From the NCBI RefSeq assembly GCF_011761945.1, contig NZ_JAASQV010000003.1, positions 420,170 to 484,169 on the forward strand: a stretch of DNA of 64,000 nt, given 5' to 3'. The position numbers were made by a program, and so were the translations under genes. This document shows, in pieces, positions 56,836-64,000 of this stretch (position 1 is its first letter; the number at the start of each line of letters is the position of its first letter). The notes beneath the pieces were generated by a model. The model did not search any database. It was given only the letters and a program-made list of their open reading frames with translations, and was not told where the DNA came from. The stretch comes from Sphingomonas leidyi (lineage in GTDB: Bacteria; Pseudomonadota; Alphaproteobacteria; Sphingomonadales; Sphingomonadaceae).

Positions 56836-58917
56836 CTATCGGAGCATGCCGAGGAGCGTGTCGTACATGTCGTTCGCGGTGGAGATCACGCGCGCGGCGG
56901 CCGAATAGCTATTCTGCAGCACCACCATCTGCGAGAGTTCCTCGTCGATATTGACGCCCGCGAAGCTGTCGCGGCGGGTGATCGCGTCATCGCGGCGCGC
57001 CGTGGCATCGGCGAGCTGGCCCTTGGCCTGGTTCGCATCGAGGCCGATCCGGCCCATCAGGTTGCTGGCAAAGGCATCGACGGTCGACTTGCCGTCCTTG
57101 CCGAGATCGATCGCGCTGCCGAGCTTGTTGACGAAGGCCGTCGCTCCGCGCGTGTCGCCGGAGCCGAGCGCCTTGGCGCCGGCCGCGACGTCCTGCAGCC
57201 GGGCGAGGCCGAGCTTGGAGGAGTCCGCGAGGATATCGGGCCGCACCTGCGCACTGCCGAGCCCGCTCGACGCGCCGGTGAGGTTCATCATCTGGGCGAA
57301 GGAGCGCCCGGTGCCGAGGCGATTGGTCGAGTCCGCCGGGATCGAGAGCGTCGCGCCGGCAACGCTTGCCGCCGGGGCGAAGCGCAGGCGGCCGCTATCG
57401 TCCAGCGAGAAGGTGCCGAAATTGGAGAGCGGGCTGCCGTTCAGATCGTTGACGAGGTCGCCGAACGTGCCGCCGGTGGCGGGCGTCAGCGTGTAGCTGG
57501 TCAGCGCCCGGCCGGAGCTGTCGCGCAGCACGATCTGCGTGGTCTCGCCGGTAGCGAAGCCATGCGGATCGCCGGCCGCGAAGCCCGAAGGCACCAGCGA
57601 GGAGCTGTCGCTGCGGACCAGATCGTTGAGCCCGAAGAATTGGGAGACGCCCTGCCCGGCGCGCGCGCTGGGCTTGGTCGCGTCCTGGCCGATCGCCACG
57701 CCGTTGCCGGCGCCATTGGCGACGATGCTGAGCTTGCCATCGGCAAAGCTGGCCGTGCCGGCGCCGCCAAGGCCGGTATTGATCGCGGTGACCATGTCGT
57801 CGATCGTCGCGTTCGGGCCGAGCGCGTCGAAATCGATCTTGGTGCTGGCGACCAGCGTGCCGTCCGCCTTGGTGACCGCGAAGGTCGCCGCGCCGGCGAA
57901 GCCCAGGCGATCGCTGCCCGCCATGCCGCTGTTGCGGCCGATGAGCGCGGCCGGAGGCGGCACGGTGCTGCCCGCGTTCGATACCGAATTCAGCGCCTGC
58001 GACAGGCCGGTGAACAACGTGCCGAGCTGCTCGGAGAATGCCGGCAGCGCGCGATCGCGCAGATCGAGCAGCCCGCCCAGCTTGCCACCGATCGCAGCGG
58101 AATCGATCTTGTCGCCGGTGGCCGCGTCGGGCTGGGCGAAACGGATCTCGATCGCCGGATAGGTCGGCTGCGAAGCCCCTCCGGCGCTGGGATAGGAAAG
58201 CTGCCGCAGGCGCTTGTCGAGCAGCATCTGGCCATTGGCCGTCTCGATGGTGACGCGACCGTCCGCCTGATCGCGGACAGTGACCTGCATCAGCCCGCTC
58301 AGCTCCTCGATCGCGCTCATCCGCTGATCGGCCGCACCGCCGGCGCTGCGGCCAAGGCCGGTCGCCTGCGCCACCGTGCCGTTCAGGTCGTAGATGCGCT
58401 TGAGCAGGGTGTTGATCTTGTCGACCGAGTAGCCGACCTCCGATTCCACGTCGGAGCGCAGCTGGGACACGTCATTGTCCATCTGCTGCATCGAGCTGAT
58501 CGCGTCCTGCACGTCGTTGGTGAACTGCGCCACCGTCTGCGTGGAGCCCAGCGAGCCGGTCATCGCCACCGCCGAGGCCGAGACCGCGTCGAGGCGCGCC
58601 GACAGGCCGGAAGAGGCCCCCGGCTGCCCGAGGAGCGCCTGCAGGCGGTCGAGATAGTTGGCGGTCACTTCGGTGCGGCCGTAATCGCCCGCCCGGTTGT
58701 ACACCGTCGCCTCGAGGAAACGATCGGCAACGCGGGTGGGCTCGCCCACCACGACGCCGCTGACCTGACCCGAGACCACGCCCGTCGTGAGGTTGACGCG
58801 CTCGCGCGCATAGCCGGCCACCCCGACATTCGCGATGTTGTTGGAAACCGCGCGGAGGCCGGCCTGGGCTGCCGCCAGGCCGGACACCGCGGTACCGAGA
58901 ATGTCGTTGAGCGCCAT
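56836..58917 (-). CDS. flgK: Hook-filament junction protein FlgK
   Basis: A 693-residue hook-associated protein: ILGTAVSGLAAAQAGLRAVSNNIANVGVAGYARERVNL at the start and GVNIDEELSQMVVLQNSYSAAARVISTANDMYDTLLGMLR at the end. Large variable domain in the middle. 22 bases after flgE. Confidence 0.95.
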   Translation of the reverse strand: MALNDILGTAVSGLAAAQAGLRAVSNNIANVGVAGYARERVNLTTGVVSGQVSGVVVGEPTRVADRFLEATVYNRAGDYGRTEVTANYLDRLQALLGQPGASSGLSARLDAVSASAVAMTGSLGSTQTVAQFTNDVQDAISSMQQMDNDVSQLRSDVESEVGYSVDKINTLLKRIYDLNGTVAQATGLGRSAGGAADQRMSAIEELSGLMQVTVRDQADGRVTIETANGQMLLDKRLRQLSYPSAGGASQPTYPAIEIRFAQPDAATGDKIDSAAIGGKLGGLLDLRDRALPAFSEQLGTLFTGLSQALNSVSNAGSTVPPPAALIGRNSGMAGSDRLGFAGAATFAVTKADGTLVASTKIDFDALGPNATIDDMVTAINTGLGGAGTASFADGKLSIVANGAGNGVAIGQDATKPSARAGQGVSQFFGLNDLVRSDSSSLVPSGFAAGDPHGFATGETTQIVLRDSSGRALTSYTLTPATGGTFGDLVNDLNGSPLSNFGTFSLDDSGRLRFAPAASVAGATLSIPADSTNRLGTGRSFAQMMNLTGASSGLGSAQVRPDILADSSKLGLARLQDVAAGAKALGSGDTRGATAFVNKLGSAIDLGKDGKSTVDAFASNLMGRIGLDANQAKGQLADATARRDDAITRRDSFAGVNIDEELSQMVVLQNSYSAAARVISTANDMYDTLLGMLR

Positions 58918-58939
58918 GTTCCCCTACGTTCTCTTGGCG

Positions 58940-60298
58940 TTAGCGCTTGAGGTCGCTGACTTCGCGCAGCATGTCGTCCACCGTCGTGATGATCTTCGAC
59001 GACGCGCTATACGCGCGCTGGAAGCGGATCATGTTGGTGAACTCGCCCGCCAGATCGACCGTCGAGGCCTCGAGCGAGTTCGCCGCGATGGCGCCCGCAC
59101 CCAGCTCGCCCGGCTCGTTCAGGGTGAAGCCGCCCGACAGCCGGCTGGCGGTATAGGCATTGCCGGACACGCGGGTGAGGCCGTCCGGGTTCTGGAAGGT
59201 CGCCAGCGGGAGCTGGAACACCGAACGGGTGGTGCCGTCGTCGAACACCGCGTTGACCACGCCTTCCTTGGTGATTTCGATCTGCGACAGATTGCCCAGC
59301 GTGCCGCCGTCGGTATTGCCCGAGATCAGCGAGCTCGGCTGGCCGAACTGGGTCAGGCCGTCGATCTTGCCGTCGCTACCCATCTCCAGCTTGATCGGCA
59401 CCGAGGCCGCCTGGTTGGAATAGGTGATGTTCAGCGCGCTGTTCAGCCAGCTGCCCGCCGGGAGGTCGAGGCTGCCGTCCGGCTTGAAATTGACGTCGCC
59501 GCCGGCGATGAAACCGCTGGTGCTCTTCACCGCCGGAGTGACGCTGGTGTCCATGACGTCGCCGGGGGGGTTGGAATAGACTTCCGCCTTCCACGCGTTC
59601 GGGCCGGTCTTGATGAAGGCCATGTTCAGCGTGTGCGAGCCGCCCTGCTGGTCGTAGACGGTGAACGAGCGCTGGAACTGGTTCTCGGTCTTCGGCGTGT
59701 AGCTGTTGTTCGCGGCATATTTCGCCAGGTCGCCCTTGGTGTAGCCGGCCGCGGCGGGCGAGACGTCGGTCGCGGTGTTGAGGTTGATGCGCGCCTGGAT
59801 GCGCGACGTCGCCGCCGCGGTGCCGGTCAGGTCGCTGACGCGGATCGCCTCCAGATCGTCGAGATTGCCGGTGTTGACGTACTTGCCCTCGGCATCGAGG
59901 CGATAGCCATAGAGGTACAGGCCCGTCGCCGGGTTCTTCAGATAGCCTTCCTCGTCGGCGCGGAACGAACCGGCGCGGGTGAAGGCGACTTCGCCCTGGC
60001 CGCCGGCGGCGGTGCGGGTGACGAAGAAGCCCTTGCCGTCGATCGCGATGTCGGTGCTGTTGCTCGAAGCCTGCATCATGCCCTGCTTCGAGATCATCGC
60101 GATCGGCGCGGCGACGACGCCGCCGGCCGAATAGCTCGAGCGGGCGCGACCATCCGTCACCATCGTCTTGAACTGGGCTTCGACGCCCTTGTAGCCGATG
60201 GTGTTGATGTTGGTGATGTTGTCGGCAACCGCCGCCATCGCGCTCGACTGCGCGTTGAGGCCCGAGACGCCGGCATAGAGAGCGGAATAGAGGCTCAA
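58940..60298 (-). CDS. flgE: Flagellar hook protein FlgE
   Basis: A 452-residue hook subunit. TTG 60298 (after CGGGAG) gives LSLYSALYAGVSGLNAQSSAMAAVADNITNINTIGYKG, the standard N-terminus. GKGFFVTRTAAGGQGEVAFTRAGSF and C-terminal NSLEASTVDLAGEFTNMIRFQRAYSASSKIITTVDDM follow. First gene of flgE-K-L, divergent from flbT. Confidence 0.95.
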   Translation of the reverse strand: MSLYSALYAGVSGLNAQSSAMAAVADNITNINTIGYKGVEAQFKTMVTDGRARSSYSAGGVVAAPIAMISKQGMMQASSNSTDIAIDGKGFFVTRTAAGGQGEVAFTRAGSFRADEEGYLKNPATGLYLYGYRLDAEGKYVNTGNLDDLEAIRVSDLTGTAAATSRIQARINLNTATDVSPAAAGYTKGDLAKYAANNSYTPKTENQFQRSFTVYDQQGGSHTLNMAFIKTGPNAWKAEVYSNPPGDVMDTSVTPAVKSTSGFIAGGDVNFKPDGSLDLPAGSWLNSALNITYSNQAASVPIKLEMGSDGKIDGLTQFGQPSSLISGNTDGGTLGNLSQIEITKEGVVNAVFDDGTTRSVFQLPLATFQNPDGLTRVSGNAYTASRLSGGFTLNEPGELGAGAIAANSLEASTVDLAGEFTNMIRFQRAYSASSKIITTVDDMLREVSDLKR

Positions 60299-60347
60299 GA
60301 CGTTAACTCCCGTCGATGCCCACGGAACGCGCGCGGGCCACGCCTCA

Positions 60348-60353
60348 ATTGTA
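60348..60353 (-). promoter_or_regulatory. -10 element (TACAAT) of the flgE-K-L operon
   Basis: Minus-strand GCTCATCCTACAATTGAGG, about 50 bases before the flgE TTG. Confidence 0.5.
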
Positions 60354-60399
60354 GGATGAGCGAAGCGAAGACCCAAAGCAGGGCGCAAAGATATACGCT

Positions 60400-60416
60400 G
60401 GGCAAAATTTGCCGGG
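60400..60416. promoter_or_regulatory. ftr-like inverted repeat between flgE and flbT
   Basis: GGGCAAAATTTGCCGGG; reverse complement CCCGGCAAATTTTGCCC. The best palindrome of the set, about 45 bases from the -10 on one side and 29 from that on the other. A second GCCGGCAAC lies at 60423-60431. Confidence 0.65.
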
Positions 60417-60444
60417 TGCGGCGCCGGCAACGCGAAAGACATCC

Positions 60445-60450
60445 TATAAT
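60445..60450 (+). promoter_or_regulatory. -10 element (TATAAT) of the flbT-fliI-fliJ operon
   Basis: GACATCCTATAATGCAGCC, 31 bases before flbT. Confidence 0.6.
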
Positions 60451-60480
60451 GCAGCCAGACGAACGAAAGGCTGTTCCCCA

Positions 60481-60873
60481 ATGCTCCGCATCACCCTTCG
60501 CGACGGCGAGAAGGCGATCGTCAACGGCGCGGTGATCCGCGCGGTGGGCCGCACCCAGATCGCCGTGGAGAACCAGGTATCGATCCTGCGCGGGCGCGAG
60601 GTCATGCGCCCCGAGGAAGCGACCACCCCCGCGCGCCAGCTCTATTTCGCCGCGATGCTCGCCTATATCGATCCGGCGAACCGGGACGGCCACCACGATA
60701 TCGTGGTCGGGCTGGTCGGCGCACTGGTCGTCGCGCTCGAGGTGCCGGAAGCCAAGTCGGCCTGTATCCGCTTCGCCAGCGAGATCGCCCAGGGCGAATA
60801 TTACAAGGCACTGGCCACCGCGCGCGAGGTGATCGCGTTCGAGGACGCCCTCGCCGCCCCGCAGGCAGCCTGA
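60481..60873 (+). CDS. flbT: Flagellin translation regulator FlbT
   Basis: A 130-residue FlbT. In Caulobacter FlbT binds the flagellin mRNA leader and promotes its decay until the hook is done. Recognised by [42 protein letters not shown] and [17 protein letters not shown]. Opposing partner FlaF is at 9025. No CsrA or FliW was seen in the window. Confidence 0.92.
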   Translation: MLRITLRDGEKAIVNGAVIRAVGRTQIAVENQVSILRGREVMRPEEATTPARQLYFAAMLAYIDPANRDGHHDIVVGLVGALVVALEVPEAKSACIRFASEIAQGEYYKALATAREVIAFEDALAAPQAA

Positions 60874-60883
60874 GGGCCGCAAG

Positions 60884-62221
60884 GTGCAGACGCTCGCCAG
60901 CGCAGCCCGTGCGATCCGGGACATGACGCCCGATCGCCGCTTCGGCCGCGTCGTCGCCGTGCGCGGCGCGCTGATCGAAGTGGAAGGGCTCGCCGGCGCC
61001 GCACAGATCGGCAGCCGCATCGAGATCGCCGCGCCGGGCGGCATCGTCCAGGCGGAAGTGACTGCGCTCGACCGCGAAGTCGCGCTCTGCCTTCCCTTCG
61101 TCGATCCGCAGGGCGTGGGCCTGGGCGCGCGCGCCGAACTCGGCGCCGGCCAGTTCAGCGTCCGCCCTTCCCAGGCCTGGCTCGGGCGGATGGTCGACGG
61201 GCTCGGCCGCCCGGTCGACGGGCTCGGCCCGCTTCCCAACGGCGCCGATCCGCAGCCCATCAAGGCCCCGCCCCCCGCCGCCGCCAATCGCGCCCGGGTG
61301 GGCGAGCGGATCGAGACCGGGGTGCGGACGCTCGACCTGTTCGTCCCGCTGTGCCGCGGCCAGCGGCTCGGCCTGTTCGCGGGCTCGGGCGTCGGCAAGT
61401 CGGTGCTGCTCTCGATGCTGGCGCGCTGGACCCAGTGCGACGTCGCGGTGATCGGCCTGATCGGCGAGCGCGGCCGCGAAGTGCAGGAATTCATCGAGGA
61501 CGATCTGGGCCCCGAGGGCATGGCCCGCTCGGTCGTCGTCGTCGCCACGTCGGACGAACCGGCGCTGATGCGCCGCCAGGCCGCCTGGACCACGCTCGCC
61601 GTCGCCGAGCATTTCCGCGACCAGGGCCTCAACGTGCTGTGCCTGATGGACTCGGTCACCCGCTTCGCCATGGCGCAGCGCGAGATCGGCCTGGCCAGCG
61701 GCGAGCCGCCGGCGACCAAGGGCTATACCCCCACCGTCTTCGCCGAGCTGCCCCGCCTGCTCGAGCGCGCCGGCCCCGGTGCGCCGGGCAAGGGCATGAT
61801 CACCGGCCTGTTCACCGTGCTGGTTGACGGCGACGACCATAACGAGCCGGTCGCCGATGCGGTACGCGGCATTCTCGACGGTCACGTCGTGATGCGTCGC
61901 GCGATTGCCGAGCGCGGCCGCTATCCGGCGATCGACATCCTCAAATCGGTCTCGCGCACCCTGCCGCACTGCATGGACGACGCGCAGAACGACATCCGCG
62001 TCGGCGCGCGCAAGCTGCTCTCCACCTATTCCGACATGGAAGAGATGGTCCGGCTCGGCGCCTACAAGGCCGGCTCCTCGCCCGAGGTCGACCGCGCGGT
62101 GGCGCTCGCCCCGCAGATCGAGGCGATGCTCAACCAGGGCAAGAATGACGAGGGCAATGCCGATGCCGCCTTCGCCGCGCTCGGCGAGATCGTCGCGCTG
62201 AGCATGGAGATGGACGAATGA
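60884..62221 (+). CDS. fliI: Flagellar export ATPase FliI
   Basis: A 445-residue ATPase from GTG 60884. Walker A AGSGVGKS at 166-173, GERGREV near 200, Walker [15 protein letters not shown] near 250, and [19 protein letters not shown]. It drives export with FliH and FliJ. The stop overlaps the fliJ ATG. Confidence 0.95.
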   Translation: MQTLASAARAIRDMTPDRRFGRVVAVRGALIEVEGLAGAAQIGSRIEIAAPGGIVQAEVTALDREVALCLPFVDPQGVGLGARAELGAGQFSVRPSQAWLGRMVDGLGRPVDGLGPLPNGADPQPIKAPPPAAANRARVGERIETGVRTLDLFVPLCRGQRLGLFAGSGVGKSVLLSMLARWTQCDVAVIGLIGERGREVQEFIEDDLGPEGMARSVVVVATSDEPALMRRQAAWTTLAVAEHFRDQGLNVLCLMDSVTRFAMAQREIGLASGEPPATKGYTPTVFAELPRLLERAGPGAPGKGMITGLFTVLVDGDDHNEPVADAVRGILDGHVVMRRAIAERGRYPAIDILKSVSRTLPHCMDDAQNDIRVGARKLLSTYSDMEEMVRLGAYKAGSSPEVDRAVALAPQIEAMLNQGKNDEGNADAAFAALGEIVALSMEMDE

Positions 62222-62643
62222 CCCCGTTCGACACCGCACTGCGCGTCCAGCGCCGCGAGGTCGACACGGTGAAGGTGTCGATCAGCGTCGAGATCGAGAC
62301 GATCAGCACGCTCAACCACCAGACCCGGGCCCACGAGATCCGCATGCGCGAGGAGCGCGCGCTCGCCGCCACCGTACCGATCGCCAGCGACGCCTGGACG
62401 TTGCGGATGAAGGCCGAGCGCGCCCGGCTCGATCGCCAGTCGCAACTCGCCCATGGGCGGCTCACCCATCTGCGCGCCCAGGCCGTGGAAGCCTATGGCA
62501 CGATGCGCGCCATCGAAGGCGCGGCGGATCGCTTCAAGGACGAGGCCGAGCGCGCCGCGGCCGGCGCCGAGCAGGCGATGATCGACGATATCGCCGCCGC
62601 GAAGCTGGTCGTGGCGCGTCGCAATGCGGAGCGCAGCGCATGA
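62218..62643 (+). CDS. fliJ: Flagellar export protein FliJ
   Basis: A 141-residue, almost all-helical coiled-coil protein rich in Arg and Glu, of the size and position of FliJ, overlapping fliI by ATGA. The stop overlaps the next gene start. Assignment rests mainly on context and composition. Confidence 0.82.
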   Translation: MTPFDTALRVQRREVDTVKVSISVEIETISTLNHQTRAHEIRMREERALAATVPIASDAWTLRMKAERARLDRQSQLAHGRLTHLRAQAVEAYGTMRAIEGAADRFKDEAERAAAGAEQAMIDDIAAAKLVVARRNAERSA

Positions 62644-63692
62644 TTCCGCGCGCGGACCTCTCCCAGCTCAGCCCCGCAAACCGTGCCAAGGTGATCTACA
62701 CCGAGGCGCAGACCGAGCTCGCCAGCCGCTTGTGGCGCGCCGCGCTCGGCGATGGCGAGCGCGACGACCGCAAGGGCAACGGCATCGGCCAGACCGGCCT
62801 CAGCGGCGATTCGCTGCTCGACCTGCTCGGCGGCCGGGTCAACGGCCAGACGAACGGCGTGCAGGGATGCAATTGCGGTTGCGCCTGTGCCTGTCACCGG
62901 AAAGGCGTCGGCAAGGATTTCGCCGACGACTGTATCGAGGATCTGCGCGGCGCGATCGGCGACACCGCCGAGGAACGCAGCCGCGCCATGGCCGCCGCGA
63001 TGGGTACCGAGACTACCGTCTCGGTCGCCAGGGGCGCGGTGGTCTCCGGCCTCGCGCTCGGCGCCAACACCCGCTTTGCGCCGGCCCTGACCATGGCCGA
63101 GGCACGCACCGGCATTCCCGCGACCGCGCTGGCCGCCATCGTCGACGCCGAAGCCGCCAAGGGGCGCGACGGCAGCTGGAACACCATGTCGCGCAATCCG
63201 CGCTCGAGCGCCGCCGGGCTCGGCCAGTTCCTCAGCGGCACCTGGGAGCATCTCGCCGAAACCTCGGGCACCTGGCTCAACCAGCTGGCTGCCGATCGCG
63301 GCTGGCTCGACGGGCGCGGCCAGGTGCTGCCCGGCGCGCGTAGCGCGCTGCTGGCATTGCGCTATGACGGCCAGGCCTCGATCCTGGGCGTTGCCGATCT
63401 CGCCAAGTTCAACCTTTCGCGGCTCGAGCAATCGGGCATCCGCGTCCACACCGATGCCGAGACATTGGCGAAGTCGGCCTATCTCACGCATCATCTGGGG
63501 CTCGGCGACGCGAAGAAGTTCCTCGCCGGGGGGATCGAGCCGGGCCGGGCGCGCATGCTGCTGGCCGCCCAGATCGGCGGCGGTGCGGCCGATCACCGAA
63601 TCGCCACGGCGGGCAACGCCACCCAGGCGCACCGCCAATGGCTGCTCGGATTCATCGATCGTCGAATCCGCCCGGAACAATTCGCCGGCTAA
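62640..63692 (+). CDS. Lytic-transglycosylase-like flagellar muramidase with Cys-rich insert
   Basis: A 350-residue protein coupled to fliJ. Residues 155-210 form an SLT/lysozyme-like core: TGIPATALAAIVDAEAAKG with candidate Glu171, and RSSAAGLGQFLSGTWEHLAE. This is probably the enzyme that opens peptidoglycan for the rod, missing from the short FlgJ at 30939. No signal peptide is visible. Residues 77-86 read CNCGCACACH, five alternating cysteines and a histidine, uncommon for a cell-wall enzyme and suggestive of metal binding. Confidence 0.75.
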   Translation: MIPRADLSQLSPANRAKVIYTEAQTELASRLWRAALGDGERDDRKGNGIGQTGLSGDSLLDLLGGRVNGQTNGVQGCNCGCACACHRKGVGKDFADDCIEDLRGAIGDTAEERSRAMAAAMGTETTVSVARGAVVSGLALGANTRFAPALTMAEARTGIPATALAAIVDAEAAKGRDGSWNTMSRNPRSSAAGLGQFLSGTWEHLAETSGTWLNQLAADRGWLDGRGQVLPGARSALLALRYDGQASILGVADLAKFNLSRLEQSGIRVHTDAETLAKSAYLTHHLGLGDAKKFLAGGIEPGRARMLLAAQIGGGAADHRIATAGNATQAHRQWLLGFIDRRIRPEQFAG

Positions 63693-63704
63693 ATTATTTT
63701 ATCC

Positions 63705-63710
63705 TATAAT
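63705..63710 (+). promoter_or_regulatory. -10 element (TATAAT) for the gene at the right edge
   Basis: TTTTATCCTATAATAATGG, after the muramidase-like gene, followed by a leader of about 200 bases. Confidence 0.55.
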
Positions 63711-63863
63711 AATGGCACCGGCAGCCTTTCAGGCGCGGATCTCCATTAATATCATGTATTTTCCGCACTTTGTGCGGAGCGCCTCGTCATGGCGAAAATC
63801 CATGACTGGTAGGACTACATATAGGATTTTAAGGGATCTGTTAAAGGATTAGAAGCCATGTTG

Positions 63864-63911
63864 CCCCTGTGAACGGCAGCCGAGACCCGGCGGGCCCGGA
63901 CGAAACAGGGG
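63864..63911 (+). promoter_or_regulatory. Leader hairpin covering the ribosome-binding site
   Basis: CCCCTGT (63864-63870) pairs perfectly with ACAGGGG (63905-63911). The latter contains AGGGG, the only Shine-Dalgarno candidate for ATG 63919, so this fold would hide it. A 4-codon frame ATG TTG CCC CTG TGA starts at 63858 and overlaps the left arm; its translation would open the stem. Confidence 0.4.
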
Positions 63912-63918
63912 ATACGCA

Positions 63919-64000
63919 ATGTCGAAGATCACGATCGCGCTCGAAGCAGCCGTCGCCACCGTTCTCGAGAACATGCCGAAGGACGCGGCGCAGACGAACC
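63919..64000 (+). CDS. Unidentified protein, N-terminal 27 codons only
   Basis: ATG 63919 after AGGGGATACGCA; the frame stays open to the window end (MSKITIALEAAVATVLENMP...). Preceded by a flagellar-type promoter and a long leader. Too short to identify. Confidence 0.5.
   Translation, partial: MSKITIALEAAVATVLENMPKDAAQTN

Noticed and set aside
54136..58950. A 1604-codon open frame on the plus strand
   Set aside because: It runs through the TPR gene in another frame and antisense to flgL and flgK. Such long frames are usual in GC-rich DNA; its translation is Arg/Ala/Gly-rich without domains, whereas the other frames give clear proteins.

Overview
The window is a large flagellar and chemotaxis island from a high-GC alphaproteobacterium. 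The alphaproteobacterial flagellar regulators FlaF, FlbT, FliX, FlbY, FlbD and a FlaEY-like protein are all present. Gene style and order (MotA split from MotB by the che genes, FadL, TTG/GTG starts, REP palindromes) point to the sphingomonads, probably Sphingomonas or a close relative. That assignment is inference; there is no rRNA or marker gene here.

Left part (1-9.4 kb), mostly not flagellar: a truncated FixL-like kinase and FixJ-like regulator, a pseudo-receiver protein, an alginate-export-type outer membrane protein, a chemoreceptor with a C-terminal CheR/CheB tether, a serine beta-lactamase-like hydrolase, azlC-azlD amino-acid exporter genes beside an Lrp-family regulator, then flaF. 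A HAD-like protein and a methyltransferase follow (9.5-12.7 kb), possibly modifying a surface glycan or flagellin.

Motor and chemotaxis (12.8-22.2 kb): one tightly coupled operon motA-STAS-cheY-cheA-cheW-cheR-cheB-cheY-cheD-(CheZ-like small protein)-motB-(FliL-like), then a PilZ gene. Structural genes (22.7-63.7 kb) lie in many divergent blocks: fliN-O-P; flgC-fliE-Q-R-flhB; fadL and DUF2147; fliX; flgI-flgJ-flbY; flaEY-like-flgB; fliG-H; fliF-N-flbD-small ORF-flhA; fliK-flgD; fliC; flgF-G-A-H; fliL-M-DUF6468-motE-like; a small membrane protein plus a TPR protein; flgE-K-L; flbT-fliI-J-lytic transglycosylase. They encode nearly the whole basal body, switch, export apparatus, rod, hook, rings, junction and filament. 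I saw no fliA, rpoN, fliD, fliS, flhF or flhG here.

Regulation is the most unusual part. Almost every flagellar transcription unit starts with a near-identical CCTATAAT-type -10 element 20-110 bases before the first start codon. At several of these sites there is also an inverted repeat of the form CCCGGCAAWWTTTGCC, resembling the Caulobacter ftr (FlbD-binding) site. No sigma-54 -24/-12 promoter was recognised, and the FlbD homologue has lost the GAFTGA loop and the Walker B aspartate needed to drive sigma-54. This suggests a rewired flagellar hierarchy in which FlbD works on sigma-70-like promoters.

Other notable items: a candidate sRNA after flgD with the same promoter type; a 52-residue protein coupled between flbD and flhA; a small CheZ-like protein; a frameshifted DUF559 endonuclease gene enclosed by perfect 43-base inverted repeats; and a flagellar muramidase with a CxCxCxCxCH cluster.
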